From assembly GCA_943329845.2 (NCBI GenBank), contig CALQFM020000007.1:24972-88971 (forward strand): DNA of 64,000 nt, read 5' to 3'. The notes under the pieces are model-generated. The model was given only the letters and a program-made list of their open reading frames with translations, was not told the DNA's origin and did not search any database. Shown here piece after piece: positions 49,758 to 60,530 of this stretch (the first letter of the stretch is position 1; each line of letters starts with the position of its first letter). The stretch is from Candidatus Kuenenia stuttgartensis. Its GTDB lineage: Bacteria; Pseudomonadota; Alphaproteobacteria; SMXS01. The translations under genes and the position numbers were made by a program.

Positions 49758-50474
49758 ATGACAACACTCTTCCTGCAAAAGCCTCGCCCGATCCCGACCA
49801 TCTTCACGGTGATCGCCGTCATCGTCTGCACGGCATGCGGCGTCTGGCAGCTTCAGCGCATGGCGTGGAAGCACGACAAGATGCGGCTCATCGAGGAGCG
49901 CATCGGCCTGCCCGAGGTTCCAATGCCGGCTGCCATCGACACTCCCGAGGACTGGGAATACCGGCACGTCAGGCTGACCGGTACGTTCCAACACGACAAG
50001 GAAAGCTTCACGCCGGCCCAGTCGACGCGTGGCAATTACGGCTTTCAGGTCATCACGCCGCTGGAGCGGCCCGACGGTTCGCTGGTGCTGGTCAACCGCG
50101 GCTGGGTGCCCGACCCGCAGCGTAATCCGGCGGCGCGCGCCGAAGGCCAGGTCCAGGGGGAAAAGACCATATCCGGCGTCGTGCGGCTGCCCTGGCGCCA
50201 GAAGTGGCTTGCGCGGCACGTCATGCCGCCACCCGATCTCAAGCAGAAGATTTTCTTCGACGGCGATCTGTCCGCCATGGCGGCGGCGCACGGGATCACC
50301 ACGCTCCCGGTCTTCGTCGAGGCCGACGAGACGCCCAATCCCGGCGGCTGGCCCAAGGGCGGCCAGACCGTGATCAAGCTCAGCGATCCGCACCTGTCCT
50401 ATGCAATCCAGTGGTTCTGCTTCGCCATTACCGCGGCGGTGATCTTCGTTCTCTACCATCGGCGGAAGGGCTGA
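49758..50474 (+). CDS. SURF1-family heme a insertion factor
   Basis: 238 aa with the SURF1 layout: N-terminal and C-terminal membrane helices (about 14-32 and 212-232) around a periplasmic domain. Motifs include GVWQLQRMAWK, EYRHVRLTGTF, GFQVITPLERPDG, VLVNRGWVP and HLSYAIQWFCFA. SURF1 helps place heme a in subunit I. ATG 49758 lies directly after the coxC hairpin. Confidence 0.94.
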   Translation: MTTLFLQKPRPIPTIFTVIAVIVCTACGVWQLQRMAWKHDKMRLIEERIGLPEVPMPAAIDTPEDWEYRHVRLTGTFQHDKESFTPAQSTRGNYGFQVITPLERPDGSLVLVNRGWVPDPQRNPAARAEGQVQGEKTISGVVRLPWRQKWLARHVMPPPDLKQKIFFDGDLSAMAAAHGITTLPVFVEADETPNPGGWPKGGQTVIKLSDPHLSYAIQWFCFAITAAVIFVLYHRRKG

Positions 50475-50479
50475 TTTCC

Positions 50480-51868
50480 ATGCGTTACGTCAGCACCCGC
50501 GGCGCCGCGCCGGTCCTGGGCTTCGAGGACGTGGTCCTCGCCGGCCTGGCGCGCGACGGCGGCCTCTACGTCCCCGAAGCCTGGCCGTCGGCAACGGCGG
50601 ACGACCTGACCCGCTGGACCGCGCTGTCCTACGCGGACCTGGCGGTCGAGGTGATGCGTCCGTTCGTCGATGGCATCCTCGAGGCCGATTTCGCCGCCAT
50701 CGTCCACGAGACCTATGCCGCGCCCGCCGTGTTCCACCACGCCGCGGTGACGCCGCTGTGCCAACTCGACGCCAATGAATGGCTGCTGGAACTGTTCCAC
50801 GGCCCGACGCTTGCCTTCAAGGACGTGGCGCTGCAGCTGCTCGGCCGGCTTTTCGAGTACATCCTGAAAAAGCGCGGCGAGCGCATCACGGTTGTCGGCG
50901 CCACCTCGGGCGATACCGGCTCGGCGGCCATCGAGGCCTGCCGCGACCGTGAGAACGTCACCATCTTCATGCTGCATCCGGCGGGCCGCGTGTCCGAAGT
51001 GCAGCGCCGGCAGATGACCACCGTGCCGTCGGCCAACGTCCACAACATCGCCGTCGAAGGCACCTTCGACGACTGCCAGGCGCTGGTGAAGGCGATGTTC
51101 AACGACCATGCTTTCCGCGACCGGCTGAACCTGGGGGCGGTCAATTCCATCAACTGGGCCCGCGTGCTGGCGCAAGTGGTCTATTACGTGCAGGCGTCGC
51201 TGGCCCTGGGTGGCCGCCCCGTCGACTTCGCTGTCCCCACCGGCAATTTCGGCGACGTGTTCGCGGGCTATGTGGCGGCGCGCATGGGCGTCCCGATCAA
51301 CCGCCTGATCGTCGCCACCAACGTCAACGACATCCTGTCGCGCGCCCTGCGCAGCGGCGACTACAGCCGCGGCACCGTGCAGCCGACCATCAGCCCCAGC
51401 ATGGACATCCAGGTGTCGAGCAATTTCGAGCGGCTGCTGTTCGACCTCTATGGCGGCGACGGCAACCGTATCCGGCAACTGATGGACGATTTCTCGGCCA
51501 CCGGCAGGCTCGCCATCGGCAACGAGCAGATCGCCCGCGCGTCCAGCCTGTTCGTCGCCGACAAGGTCGACGAGGACGAAACCCGCGCCACCATCGCCCA
51601 GGTGCTGAAGCACAGCGCCACGCTGATCGACCCGCACACCGCCGTCGGCGTGGCGGCGGGACGGCGCCTTCGGTCAGGCGCGGACGTGCCGTTGATAACG
51701 CTGGCGACGGCCCATCCGGCCAAGTTCCCCGACGCGGTAAAGGCGGCAAGCGGCGTCTATCCAGCGTTGCCGCCGCACATGGCCGACCTGATGACGCGGC
51801 CCGAGCGGTATGAAATTCTGCCCAACGACTTGAAGTCGGTTCAGGACCACATAGGTGCACGGGCATGA
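50480..51868 (+). CDS. thrC: threonine synthase
   Basis: 462 aa PLP enzyme making L-threonine from O-phosphohomoserine. The PLP Lys is K114 in FHGPTLAFKDVALQ, and GATSGDTGSAAIEA and VPTGNFGDVFAG bind the cofactor phosphate. It has the longer (E. coli-like) architecture. The stop overlaps the M16 peptidase start (ATGA). thrB lies separately at 55074. Confidence 0.97.
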   Translation: MRYVSTRGAAPVLGFEDVVLAGLARDGGLYVPEAWPSATADDLTRWTALSYADLAVEVMRPFVDGILEADFAAIVHETYAAPAVFHHAAVTPLCQLDANEWLLELFHGPTLAFKDVALQLLGRLFEYILKKRGERITVVGATSGDTGSAAIEACRDRENVTIFMLHPAGRVSEVQRRQMTTVPSANVHNIAVEGTFDDCQALVKAMFNDHAFRDRLNLGAVNSINWARVLAQVVYYVQASLALGGRPVDFAVPTGNFGDVFAGYVAARMGVPINRLIVATNVNDILSRALRSGDYSRGTVQPTISPSMDIQVSSNFERLLFDLYGGDGNRIRQLMDDFSATGRLAIGNEQIARASSLFVADKVDEDETRATIAQVLKHSATLIDPHTAVGVAAGRRLRSGADVPLITLATAHPAKFPDAVKAASGVYPALPPHMADLMTRPERYEILPNDLKSVQDHIGARA

Positions 51869-53127
51869 GCGTTGAAATCACCACATTGCCCAATGGCCTG
51901 CGCGTCGTCAGCGAGGCCATGGACCGGCTGCAGACGACGTCCATCGGCGTCTGGGTCGGCGTTGGCGCGCGCGCCGAATCCGTCGAGCAGAATGGCGTGT
52001 CGCACATGCTCGAGCACATGGCGTTCAAAGGCACCACGAATCGCTCGGCCCGCGACATCGCCGAGGCCATCGAGGACGTCGGTGGCCACCTGAACGCCTA
52101 CACCTCGCGCGAGCAGACCGCCTATTACGCCCGGGTGCTGGGCCAGGACGTGCCGCTGGCCGTCGACCTGCTGGGCGACATCCTGCAGCGCTCGACCTTC
52201 GATCCCGTCGAGCTGGAGCGCGAGCGCGGCGTCGTCATCCAGGAGATCGGCGAGGTTCAGGACACGCCCGACGACCTGGTGTTCGACCTGCTGCAGGAAG
52301 CCGCCTATCCGGAGCAGCCGGTGGGCCGCTCGATCCTCGGGACCGTCGAGACCGTTTCCAGCTTTTCCCGTGACTCCCTGTCCGGCTACATGGGCCGCCA
52401 CTACGCCGCCGATTCCATGGTGGTCGCGGCCGCCGGCAAGGTCGACCACAAGGAACTGGTCGAGTTGGCCGAACGCCAGTTCGGCGGCCTGAAGCCAAGC
52501 GTGCCCCAGGCGCTGTCCGTGGCCGAATACCGCGGCGGCGAGGCGCGCTGCAACCGCAAGTTCGAGCAGGTCCACCTCACGTTCGGTTTCCCCGGCGTGT
52601 CGTTCCTCGACGACCGGTTCTTCGCCATGCAGGTGATGTCGACCATCCTGGGCGACGGCATGTCGTCGCGGCTGTTCCAGGAAGTGCGCGAGAACCGCGG
52701 CCTGGCCTATTCGGTCTATTCGTTCACCGCCGCGCTGGCCGATGGCGGCATGTTCGGCATCTATGCCGGCACCAGCCCGGACCAGATCGGCGAGCTGGTC
52801 ACGGTGATCGCCGAAGAAGTGCGCAAGATGGGCGACAAGATCGAGCCGCGCGAATTCGCCCGCGCCCGGGCGCAGATCAAGGCCGGCACTCTGATGGCGC
52901 TGGAAAGCTCGTCGAGCCGGCTCGAGCAGATGGCACGCCAGCTGCTGATGTTCGGCCGGGTGATCCCGCTGGAGGAAATCGTCGCCCGCATCGACGCGGT
53001 GACACCAGAGGCGGTGACCGAGATGGCCGGCTTCCTGTTGACGGAAGGCAAGCCCACCATGGCCGCCGTCGGCCCGCTGAAGAAGCTGCCGGACTACGAC
53101 ACGGTCACGAAGCGCTTCGCGGCGTAG
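51865..53127 (+). CDS. M16 family zinc peptidase (mitochondrial processing peptidase-like)
   Basis: 420 aa, single-repeat M16B size. The inverted zinc motif H47-x2-E50-H51 is in SHMLEHMAFKGT, with the distal Glu in ERERGVVIQEIGEVQDTPDD. The second half has the R/Y signature of the beta subunit of processing peptidase (ENRGLAYSVYSF). Cytoplasmic or periplasmic location is unclear; no signal peptide. The thrC-M16 order is frequent in alphaproteobacteria, the group related to mitochondria. Confidence 0.94.
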   Translation: MSVEITTLPNGLRVVSEAMDRLQTTSIGVWVGVGARAESVEQNGVSHMLEHMAFKGTTNRSARDIAEAIEDVGGHLNAYTSREQTAYYARVLGQDVPLAVDLLGDILQRSTFDPVELERERGVVIQEIGEVQDTPDDLVFDLLQEAAYPEQPVGRSILGTVETVSSFSRDSLSGYMGRHYAADSMVVAAAGKVDHKELVELAERQFGGLKPSVPQALSVAEYRGGEARCNRKFEQVHLTFGFPGVSFLDDRFFAMQVMSTILGDGMSSRLFQEVRENRGLAYSVYSFTAALADGGMFGIYAGTSPDQIGELVTVIAEEVRKMGDKIEPREFARARAQIKAGTLMALESSSSRLEQMARQLLMFGRVIPLEEIVARIDAVTPEAVTEMAGFLLTEGKPTMAAVGPLKKLPDYDTVTKRFAA

Positions 53128-53139
53128 ATTTTCTGGACT

Positions 53140-53733
53140 CTAGGCGTGGCCGGCCTGGGTCGACAGCATCGACAGGTCGATGCCAAGCTTGGCCATGGCC
53201 AGCGGCCATTTCAGGGTCGCCTCGGTGCCGAACAGCAGGTCGGCATCCACTTCCGTGTGCAGCCAGGCGTTCTCCTGGATCTCGGCTTCGAGCTGGCCCG
53301 GTCCCCAGCCCGCATAGCCCAGCGCCAGCAGGCTGTGTCGCGGACCCATGCCGTGGGCCAGCGCCTTCAGGATGTCGACCGTGGCGCTCAGCGCCACCAG
53401 TTCGGACACGATCAGCGATGTCTCGTGCAGGTAGTCGGCCGAATGCAGCACGAAGCCGCGGTTGGGCTCCACCGGACCGCCGGTGAACACACCGACCTGC
53501 GCGCAGTTGACCGGCGCCGGAATCTGCAGTTGGTCCATCAGTTCGGGAAAGGCGATGTGCTCGGCCGGCTGGTTGACGACGATGCCCATGGCGCCCTGTT
53601 CCGAGTGCTCGCACAGGCAGATCACGCTGCGCTCGAAACGCGGGTCGCCCATGTTCGGCATGGCAAGCAGCAGCTTGCCGCGAAGGTAGTCGGGCTTGCG
53701 GGCGAGCCCGCGTGTGAAGGATTGCTTCGGCAT
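53140..53733 (-). CDS. YqgE/AlgH family protein
   Basis: 197 aa, normal for the family. Diagnostic parts are RGKLLLAMPNMGDPRFERSV, GAMGIVVNQP, GGPVEPNRGFVLH and LGYAGWGPGQLEAEI. The biochemical function is unknown; it was first linked to alginate regulation in Pseudomonas. It converges with the M16 gene, 12 bases between stops. Confidence 0.93.
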   Translation of the reverse strand: MPKQSFTRGLARKPDYLRGKLLLAMPNMGDPRFERSVICLCEHSEQGAMGIVVNQPAEHIAFPELMDQLQIPAPVNCAQVGVFTGGPVEPNRGFVLHSADYLHETSLIVSELVALSATVDILKALAHGMGPRHSLLALGYAGWGPGQLEAEIQENAWLHTEVDADLLFGTEATLKWPLAMAKLGIDLSMLSTQAGHA

Positions 53734-53951
53734 TGTCTGTAAGTGTGCCTTCTCGCGCGCCGCTCAAGAGGCGGCCGCGGAAAAACCCGAGTCAGTAGGC
53801 CACTATAGCCTCATTCGAGGTTGGCTTGTAACCGGTCGGCGCGCTTCGAATTCCCTCATGCAATTCCGGCTGTGCTGCTGCTATGATCCCGCCGCTGCCG
53901 CCGCCTGGCGGCGACGAAATTCCGGATATTCGCAGGAGCAGGGAGATTCCC

Positions 53952-54434
53952 ATGACGATCAAAGTTGGTGACAAGATTCCCGAGGGCACGCTGACCCAAA
54001 TGACCGAGAAGGGCCCGGCGCCGATCTCCACGTCCGAGCTGTTCGGCGGCAAGAAGGTGGTGCTGTTCGCCGTTCCCGGCGCGTTCACCCCGACCTGCTC
54101 GGCCAAGCATCTACCTGGCTTCGTGCAGAACGCCGATGCCATCAAGGCCAAGGGCGCCGACACCATCGCCTGCATGGCGGTTAACGACGTGTTCGTGATG
54201 AACGCCTGGGGCAAGGACCAGAACGTCGGCGACAAGGTGGTGATGCTGGCCGACGGCAGCGGCAATTTCACCAAGGCGCTGGGCCTGGAACTGGACCTCA
54301 GCGGCCTGGGCCTCGGCCACCGCTCGCAGCGCTTCTCGCTGATCGCCGAGGACGGCGTGGTCACCCACCTCAACACCGAAGAGGGCGGCGCCTTCCAGAA
54401 CTCCAGCGCCGAAGTGGTGCTCGGTCAGCTCTGA
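53952..54434 (+). CDS. peroxiredoxin, Prx5 type
   Basis: 160 aa thiol peroxidase. The peroxidatic Cys is C49 in VPGAFTPTCSAKHLPGF, followed by VNDVFVMNAWGKDQ and the RSQRFSLIAEDGVV strand, all typical of the Prx5/AhpE-like hybrid group that reduces H2O2 and alkyl hydroperoxides with glutaredoxin or thioredoxin. GGGAG precedes ATG 53952. A strong terminator follows. Confidence 0.95.
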   Translation: MTIKVGDKIPEGTLTQMTEKGPAPISTSELFGGKKVVLFAVPGAFTPTCSAKHLPGFVQNADAIKAKGADTIACMAVNDVFVMNAWGKDQNVGDKVVMLADGSGNFTKALGLELDLSGLGLGHRSQRFSLIAEDGVVTHLNTEEGGAFQNSSAEVVLGQL

Positions 54435-54456
54435 GTTTTTCGGGTTTCGAGACGGG

Positions 54457-54483
54457 AAGGGGCGCTTCGGCGCCCCTTCTTTT
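54457..54483 (+). terminator. rho-independent terminator of the peroxiredoxin gene
   Basis: AAGGGGCGC and GCGCCCCTT form a perfect 9-bp stem closed by a TTCG tetraloop, followed by CTTTT. Confidence 0.9.
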
Positions 54484-54502
54484 GTGGTTTATCAATTATT
54501 TA

Positions 54503-54605
54503 GCCGTCATCCCGGCGAAGGCTGGGATCCAGGCCTGACAGTCGGCGCTCTGCGCCAATTCCTTTGTAAGGGAGTCTGGATACCGCCCTTCGGCGGTATG
54601 ACGGC
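54503..54605. repeat. dispersed intergenic repeat (GTCATCCCGGCGAA family)
   Basis: Ends GCCGTCAT (54503-54510) and ATGACGGC (54598-54605) are inverted. The segment GTCATCCCGGCGAAGGCTGGGATCC is nearly the same as the outer element at 31505, so the two are copies of one repeat family. A small CCGCCCTTCGGCGG hairpin lies near the right end. Confidence 0.75.
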
Positions 54606-54621
54606 TGTATCGGTGGATGAG

Positions 54622-55074
54622 TTAGATCCCCCGGACCTCTTCCAGCCCCCGGCGCGCCAGCTCGTCGGCCCGGTCGTTCTCCACATGGCCGGAATGGCCT
54701 TTCACCCAGTGCCAGTCGATGTCATGCAGCTTGGTCAGCGCGTCCAGTTCCTGCCATAGCTCGGCGTTCTTCACCGGTTTCTTGTCGGCGGTCTTCCAGC
54801 CGTTGCGCTTCCAGCCATGGATCCACTTGGTGATGCCGTCGCGCACATAGACGCTGTCGGTGTAGAGGTCGACGTCACTGCGCTTCTTGAGCGCCTCCAG
54901 CGCCTTGATGGCGCCTTTCAGCTCCATGCGGTTGTTGGTGGTCGGGTTCTCGCCGCCCCAGATTTCCTTCTCGGTGCCGTTGTATTCGAGCAGCGCGCCC
55001 CAGCCGCCGGGACCGGGATTGCCGGAGCAGGCACCGTCCGTATGGATCCGGACCTTTTTGGATTCTGGCGCCAT
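54622..55074 (-). CDS. rnhA: ribonuclease HI
   Basis: 150 aa. Degrades RNA in RNA-DNA hybrids. The four catalytic acids are all present: D13 in [16 protein letters not shown]51 in NNRMELKG, D73 in LYTDSVYV and D134 in [11 protein letters not shown]. The ATG at 55074 overlaps the thrB stop by one base, so it is translationally coupled to thrB. Confidence 0.97.
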   Translation of the reverse strand: MAPESKKVRIHTDGACSGNPGPGGWGALLEYNGTEKEIWGGENPTTNNRMELKGAIKALEALKKRSDVDLYTDSVYVRDGITKWIHGWKRNGWKTADKKPVKNAELWQELDALTKLHDIDWHWVKGHSGHVENDRADELARRGLEEVRGI

Positions 55075-56033
55075 CACAGGCCGTATTCGCCCGGGCTCTT
55101 CACCCGGCGGTGGAACAGCAGCTTCTCGACATATTCCGACGGGTCCTTGGGCCGCACCAGCGCGCCCTCCACCTGGTTCACCCAGTCGTACAGCCGGGTC
55201 AGCAGGAAGCGCAACGCGGCGCCCCGCGCCAGCGCGGGCAGGGCGGCGGTCTCGGCGGGCTCCAGCGCCCGCACCGCCTGGTATCCGGCGAGCAGCCGCC
55301 GGGTCTTGGTGGCGTTGAACGACCGATCGGGCTCGAAGCACCAGGCGTTCATGGCGATCGCCAGGTCATAGGCGAGGAAGTCGTTGCAGGCGAAATAGAA
55401 GTCGATCAGGCCGGTGAGCTGCTCGTGCATGAAGAACACGTTGTCCGGAAACAGGTCGGCATGGATGACGCCCGCCGGCAGGTTCCTGGGCCAGGCGCCG
55501 TCGAGCCATGCCAACTCGTCGTCGACGATGCTCATCAGGCCGGGGCGCACCGCCTCGGCCTGATCGCGGCAGGCATTGGCGAGCTGGTGCCAGCCAGAGA
55601 GTCCGAGGCCGTTCTCGCGTCTCATGCCGAAGTCGGCCACGGCCCGGTGCATCTCGGCCATGCCGCGGCCGACGCCGGCGCAGTGCACGGGCGTGGGGCG
55701 CATCACCGACAGGCCGCGCAGGAACGAGACCAGCGCCGCCGGGCGGCCGCACAGCTCGCGCAGCGCCTGGCCGTCGTCGCCGGCGATCGGCGTTGGGCAG
55801 GCAAGGCCCTTGGCCGCCAGATGGCCCATCAGACCCAGGAAGAACGGCAGCTCGTCGCGATTCACCCGCTTCTCGTACAGGGTGAGGATGTAGCTGCCGC
55901 GCCCGGTCTGGAGCAGGAAGTTGGAGTTCTCCACGCCCTCGGCGATGCCCTTGAACGCGATGACCTCGCCCACGTCGTAATGGGCCAGGAAGTCCGCCAG
56001 GGCATCCTCGTCGACGTGGGTATAAACGGCCAT
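55074..56033 (-). CDS. thrB: homoserine kinase (ThrB, APH-fold type)
   Basis: 319 aa kinase with the aminoglycoside-phosphotransferase fold, the alphaproteobacterial/pseudomonad type rather than the GHMP type. It phosphorylates homoserine for the threonine synthase encoded at 50480. Motifs: [19 protein letters not shown] at the start, GVENSNFLL, catalytic [13 protein letters not shown] and metal-binding LIDFYFA. It forms an operon with rnhA. Confidence 0.95.
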   Translation of the reverse strand: MAVYTHVDEDALADFLAHYDVGEVIAFKGIAEGVENSNFLLQTGRGSYILTLYEKRVNRDELPFFLGLMGHLAAKGLACPTPIAGDDGQALRELCGRPAALVSFLRGLSVMRPTPVHCAGVGRGMAEMHRAVADFGMRRENGLGLSGWHQLANACRDQAEAVRPGLMSIVDDELAWLDGAWPRNLPAGVIHADLFPDNVFFMHEQLTGLIDFYFACNDFLAYDLAIAMNAWCFEPDRSFNATKTRRLLAGYQAVRALEPAETAALPALARGAALRFLLTRLYDWVNQVEGALVRPKDPSEYVEKLLFHRRVKSPGEYGL

Positions 56034-56177
56034 GCTGGATTGAAGTCGCGGTTGGAGGGGTGACGCCGGCGGGAGATCGCGAAAGCCTAGGGCGGGCGCG
56101 CTTGTCCTGATCCCTAGCGTTCTCTAATATGCCGCTCCGACGCGTCATTTGTATAGCAGCGCAAGGGACATACCATC

Positions 56178-56417
56178 ATGGCTGATCCGGTCATAGCCCA
56201 GAAAGAGCCCTACGGCATCGATGTGAAGGCGGGCAAGAGCTACTGGTGGTGCTCCTGCGGGCAGAGCACCAAGCAGCCGTTCTGCGACGGCAGCCACAAG
56301 GGATCGGAGTTCGCGCCGATGGAATACAAGGCGACGAAGGACAAGACAGTGTGGTTCTGCGGCTGCAAGCACACCGGCAAGTCTCCCATGTGCGACGGCG
56401 CGCATAGCAAGCTCTAG
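56178..56417 (+). CDS. dual CDGSH iron-sulfur protein
   Basis: 79 aa containing two CDGSH motifs: C25-C27-C36-H40 (CSC and CDGSH) and C61-C63-C72-H76 (CGC and CDGAH). Each should hold a [2Fe-2S] cluster with 3Cys-1His ligation. These small proteins act in redox or Fe-S handling; the exact role is unknown. It is a free-standing gene divergent from thrB. Confidence 0.92.
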   Translation: MADPVIAQKEPYGIDVKAGKSYWWCSCGQSTKQPFCDGSHKGSEFAPMEYKATKDKTVWFCGCKHTGKSPMCDGAHSKL

Positions 56418-56470
56418 CGCAGGCTGCGTTCGCCTGAACGCGGATCATCTGCTAAAGCACTGTAGATTCA

Positions 56471-56510
56471 ATCATCCTGCTGCTTTCAGGTTCCTGAAGG
56501 CGGGGATGAT
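56471..56510. other. nested hairpin upstream of the lipoprotein gene
   Basis: ATCATCC (56471-56477) pairs with GGATGAT (56504-56510), and TTCAGG pairs with CCTGAA inside (56485-56498). It ends 34 bases before the lipoprotein ATG, so it would lie in the 5' leader. It could be another dispersed repeat or a leader structure. Confidence 0.4.
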
Positions 56511-56544
56511 CCAACCAACCGGACTCGGTCGAAAAGGCGGATTG

Positions 56545-57105
56545 ATGAAGTTTTCCATGGGCGTATCGCGGATCGCCGCGGTTGTGGTCGGGTCGCTTGC
56601 GCTGTCGGGATGCGGCCTGTTCGGCGGTAAGGTCGACATGGCCATGTCCGAGGCGATGAAGCAGCATTGTCCGCCGGCTGGCATCGTCGCCTATACGGGC
56701 CAGGTCACCCGCTTCGCGGGCGCCGGCCGCCAGTCAGGCGACGTGGCGCTCCGCGCCGAGGTCACCAACCTGAAGATTTCGTGCGGCGGTGACAAGGAGA
56801 AGACCCAGGTTGTCGCCAAGGTCACCTTCGACATCGTCGGCGAGCGGGGACCGGCGTCCAGCGAAGCCGGCGCGACGGTGCGCTATTTCGTGGCGCTGGC
56901 CGACGAGAACCAGAAGATCCTGAAGAAGGACGTCTACGAGACGAACCTGGCGTTCGGCGCCGGCGGCGTCACCATCTCGCACCAAAAGCTCAACGCCGTG
57001 CTGCCGCAGAAGGGTGAGGAAGTTCCCTATGAGGAAATCCTGATCGGCCTGCAGCTCGAGCGCGACGAGTTCGGGTATAATGTGGCGCGCGGCTCCGGCA
57101 AGTAG
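56545..57105 (+). CDS. predicted lipoprotein of unknown function
   Basis: 186 aa from ATG 56545 with AAAGGCGG upstream. A lipoprotein signal ends in the lipobox LSGC (Cys about residue 23). The mature part is rich in beta strands (VALRAEVTNLKISCGG, VVAKVTFDIVG, VRYFVALADENQKILKKDVY) and ends in ILIGLQLERDEFGYNVARG. No domain name recognised; anchoring would be in the inner or outer membrane. Confidence 0.8.
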   Translation: MKFSMGVSRIAAVVVGSLALSGCGLFGGKVDMAMSEAMKQHCPPAGIVAYTGQVTRFAGAGRQSGDVALRAEVTNLKISCGGDKEKTQVVAKVTFDIVGERGPASSEAGATVRYFVALADENQKILKKDVYETNLAFGAGGVTISHQKLNAVLPQKGEEVPYEEILIGLQLERDEFGYNVARGSGK

Positions 57106-57177
57106 CAGGTGGCAGCTGGGGAGCGCCGTCGCTGACGGCGGAGTGGATCGGCCGAGGGATCCAGGGGAATTCTGATC

Positions 57178-57837
57178 ATGTCGTCGCAGACCATGGCGCC
57201 GCCAAACATGCTGACCGCGGAACCCCTTTTCGCATCGCCGATCTTTACCTTCGAGGTTCCCGGCGCGGAGGCGCTGAATCAGGCGCTCATCCGCGACATC
57301 GAGGCGTATCGCCGCAACTCGGAAGGGATGAACCGCAGCAACCAGCACGGCTGGCATTCGCCCACCGACTTCTTCCGGCGGCCCGAAGCCTCGTTCCAGG
57401 CGCTTGCCCGCCAGATCAACAGTGCCGTCGCCATGGCGACCAAGCAGGTGTCGCCAAAGCTCGATCTGAGCAAGCGGCTCTACAAGATGCAGGGCTGGAT
57501 CAACGTCAACCCTCCCGGCGCCTACAACACGCCGCACGCCCATCCGGACCACGAATGGTCGGGCAGCTACTATGTTAAGGTTCCCGAGACGCCGCCGGGA
57601 AGCCGTAGCGGCAACATCGAGTTTCTCGATCCGCGCAACGGCGTTCCGCAGATGGAGGGGCTGAATTCGGGCCACTTCGTGCCGAAGGTCCGCAAGGTGC
57701 CGACGGCCGGTACCATGCTGATTTTTCCGTCCTATTTGCGGCACTGGGTTTATCCCAACGAGCAGGACGAGGTCCGCATCTCCATCGCCTTCAACACCAA
57801 GTTCGTGCTGAAGGAAGAGGTGCCGGCGAAGCCGTAG
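57178..57837 (+). CDS. putative 2-oxoglutarate/Fe(II) oxygenase (TIGR02466-type)
   Basis: 219 aa. It matches the TIGR02466 family in PLFASPIFTFEVPGA, MQGWINVNPPGAYNTPHAHP, DHEWSGSYYVKVPE and TMLIFPSYLRHWVYPN. The HAH...D and later H residues are candidates for the iron site of a jelly-roll dioxygenase. Substrate unknown; relatives occur in secondary-metabolite and phage settings. Confidence 0.85.
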   Translation: MSSQTMAPPNMLTAEPLFASPIFTFEVPGAEALNQALIRDIEAYRRNSEGMNRSNQHGWHSPTDFFRRPEASFQALARQINSAVAMATKQVSPKLDLSKRLYKMQGWINVNPPGAYNTPHAHPDHEWSGSYYVKVPETPPGSRSGNIEFLDPRNGVPQMEGLNSGHFVPKVRKVPTAGTMLIFPSYLRHWVYPNEQDEVRISIAFNTKFVLKEEVPAKP

Positions 57838-57840
57838 TCT

Positions 57841-59460
<1,620 letters not shown>

Positions 59461-59595
59461 GGGTATCCTTCGGGTAACGGGAGTTCACTATATGGACCGG
59501 GCCGGATCGATTGGAAACCGTGTTGCGCCGCAAACACGTGACAGCGGGCCGGGGCTGCGCATAATACCGCGACCTGCCTTCCGACGGAGTCTGCC

Positions 59596-60468
59596 GTGAA
59601 AACCCCAAACAACAGCGTTGCCACCGACGACGTCATCGCGCTGCTCGACCTCGAGCCGCTCGAGGTCAACCTGTTCCGCGGCATCAGTCCGGATGTGACC
59701 TGGCAGCGCGTGTTCGGCGGCCAGGTGATCGGCCAGGCGCTGACCGCCGCCTATCGCACCGTGGAAGGCCGCATCTGCCACTCGCTGCACGCCTATTTCA
59801 TCCGGCCTGGCGATCCCAAGGTGCCGATCATCTACGAGGTCGACCGCTCGCGCGACGGCACCAGCTTCACCACGCGGCGGGTGGTGGCCATCCAGCACGG
59901 CAAGCAGATCTTCAACCTGGCCGCCTCGTTCCAGATTCCGGAGAAGGGCTTCGAGCATCAGTTCGACATGCCCGACGTGCCCGCGCCCGAGTCTCTGCCC
60001 ACCGACGAGGAGCTTCGGATGGCGGTCATCGACAAGGTGCCCGAGGCCGTCGCAAAGCATTTCGCGCGGCCACGCCCGATCGAGATGCGACCCGTCAGCC
60101 GGCACGACTTCGTCGATCCGGTGGCGGCGCCGCCCTACCAGCAGATCTGGTTCAAGGCCCGCGATCCGGTCGGCGACAACCTGCCGCTCAACCAGTGCAT
60201 GCTGGCCTATGCCTCGGACATGAGCCTGCTCGACACCTGCTTCCGGCCCCATGGCATTTCCTGGCTGTCGGGCAAGCTGCAGTCGGCCAGCCTGGACCAC
60301 GCCATGTGGTTCCACCATCCCTTCACCATGGACGACTGGCTGCTCTACGACATGGACAGCCCCAGCGCCTCCGGTGCCCGCGGCTTCAACCGCGGCAGCG
60401 TCTATACCCGCGATGGCCTGCTGGTCGCCTCGGTGGCCCAGGAAGGCCTGTTCCGCTATCGGGGTTAG
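59596..60468 (+). CDS. tesB: acyl-CoA thioesterase II
   Basis: 290 aa double hot-dog thioesterase that hydrolyses acyl-CoA. Family motifs are FRGISPDVTWQRVFGGQVIGQAL, HSLHAYFIRPGDPKVPI, SFTTRRVVAIQHGK and LDHAMWFHHPF with the catalytic Asp region, ending SVAQEGLFR. Start GTG 59596 with GGAG upstream. Confidence 0.95.
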   Translation: MKTPNNSVATDDVIALLDLEPLEVNLFRGISPDVTWQRVFGGQVIGQALTAAYRTVEGRICHSLHAYFIRPGDPKVPIIYEVDRSRDGTSFTTRRVVAIQHGKQIFNLAASFQIPEKGFEHQFDMPDVPAPESLPTDEELRMAVIDKVPEAVAKHFARPRPIEMRPVSRHDFVDPVAAPPYQQIWFKARDPVGDNLPLNQCMLAYASDMSLLDTCFRPHGISWLSGKLQSASLDHAMWFHHPFTMDDWLLYDMDSPSASGARGFNRGSVYTRDGLLVASVAQEGLFRYRG

Positions 60469-60530
60469 AGGTCCGTCGGACCTGCCCGGTAAACCTCGCC
60501 GGCCTCATCCACTGTGTCACGCCCGGCGCG

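Noticed and set aside
60469..60483. Small AGGTCC-GTC-GGACCT hairpin after tesB
   Set aside because: The stem is short and no T run follows, so a terminator call is not justified.
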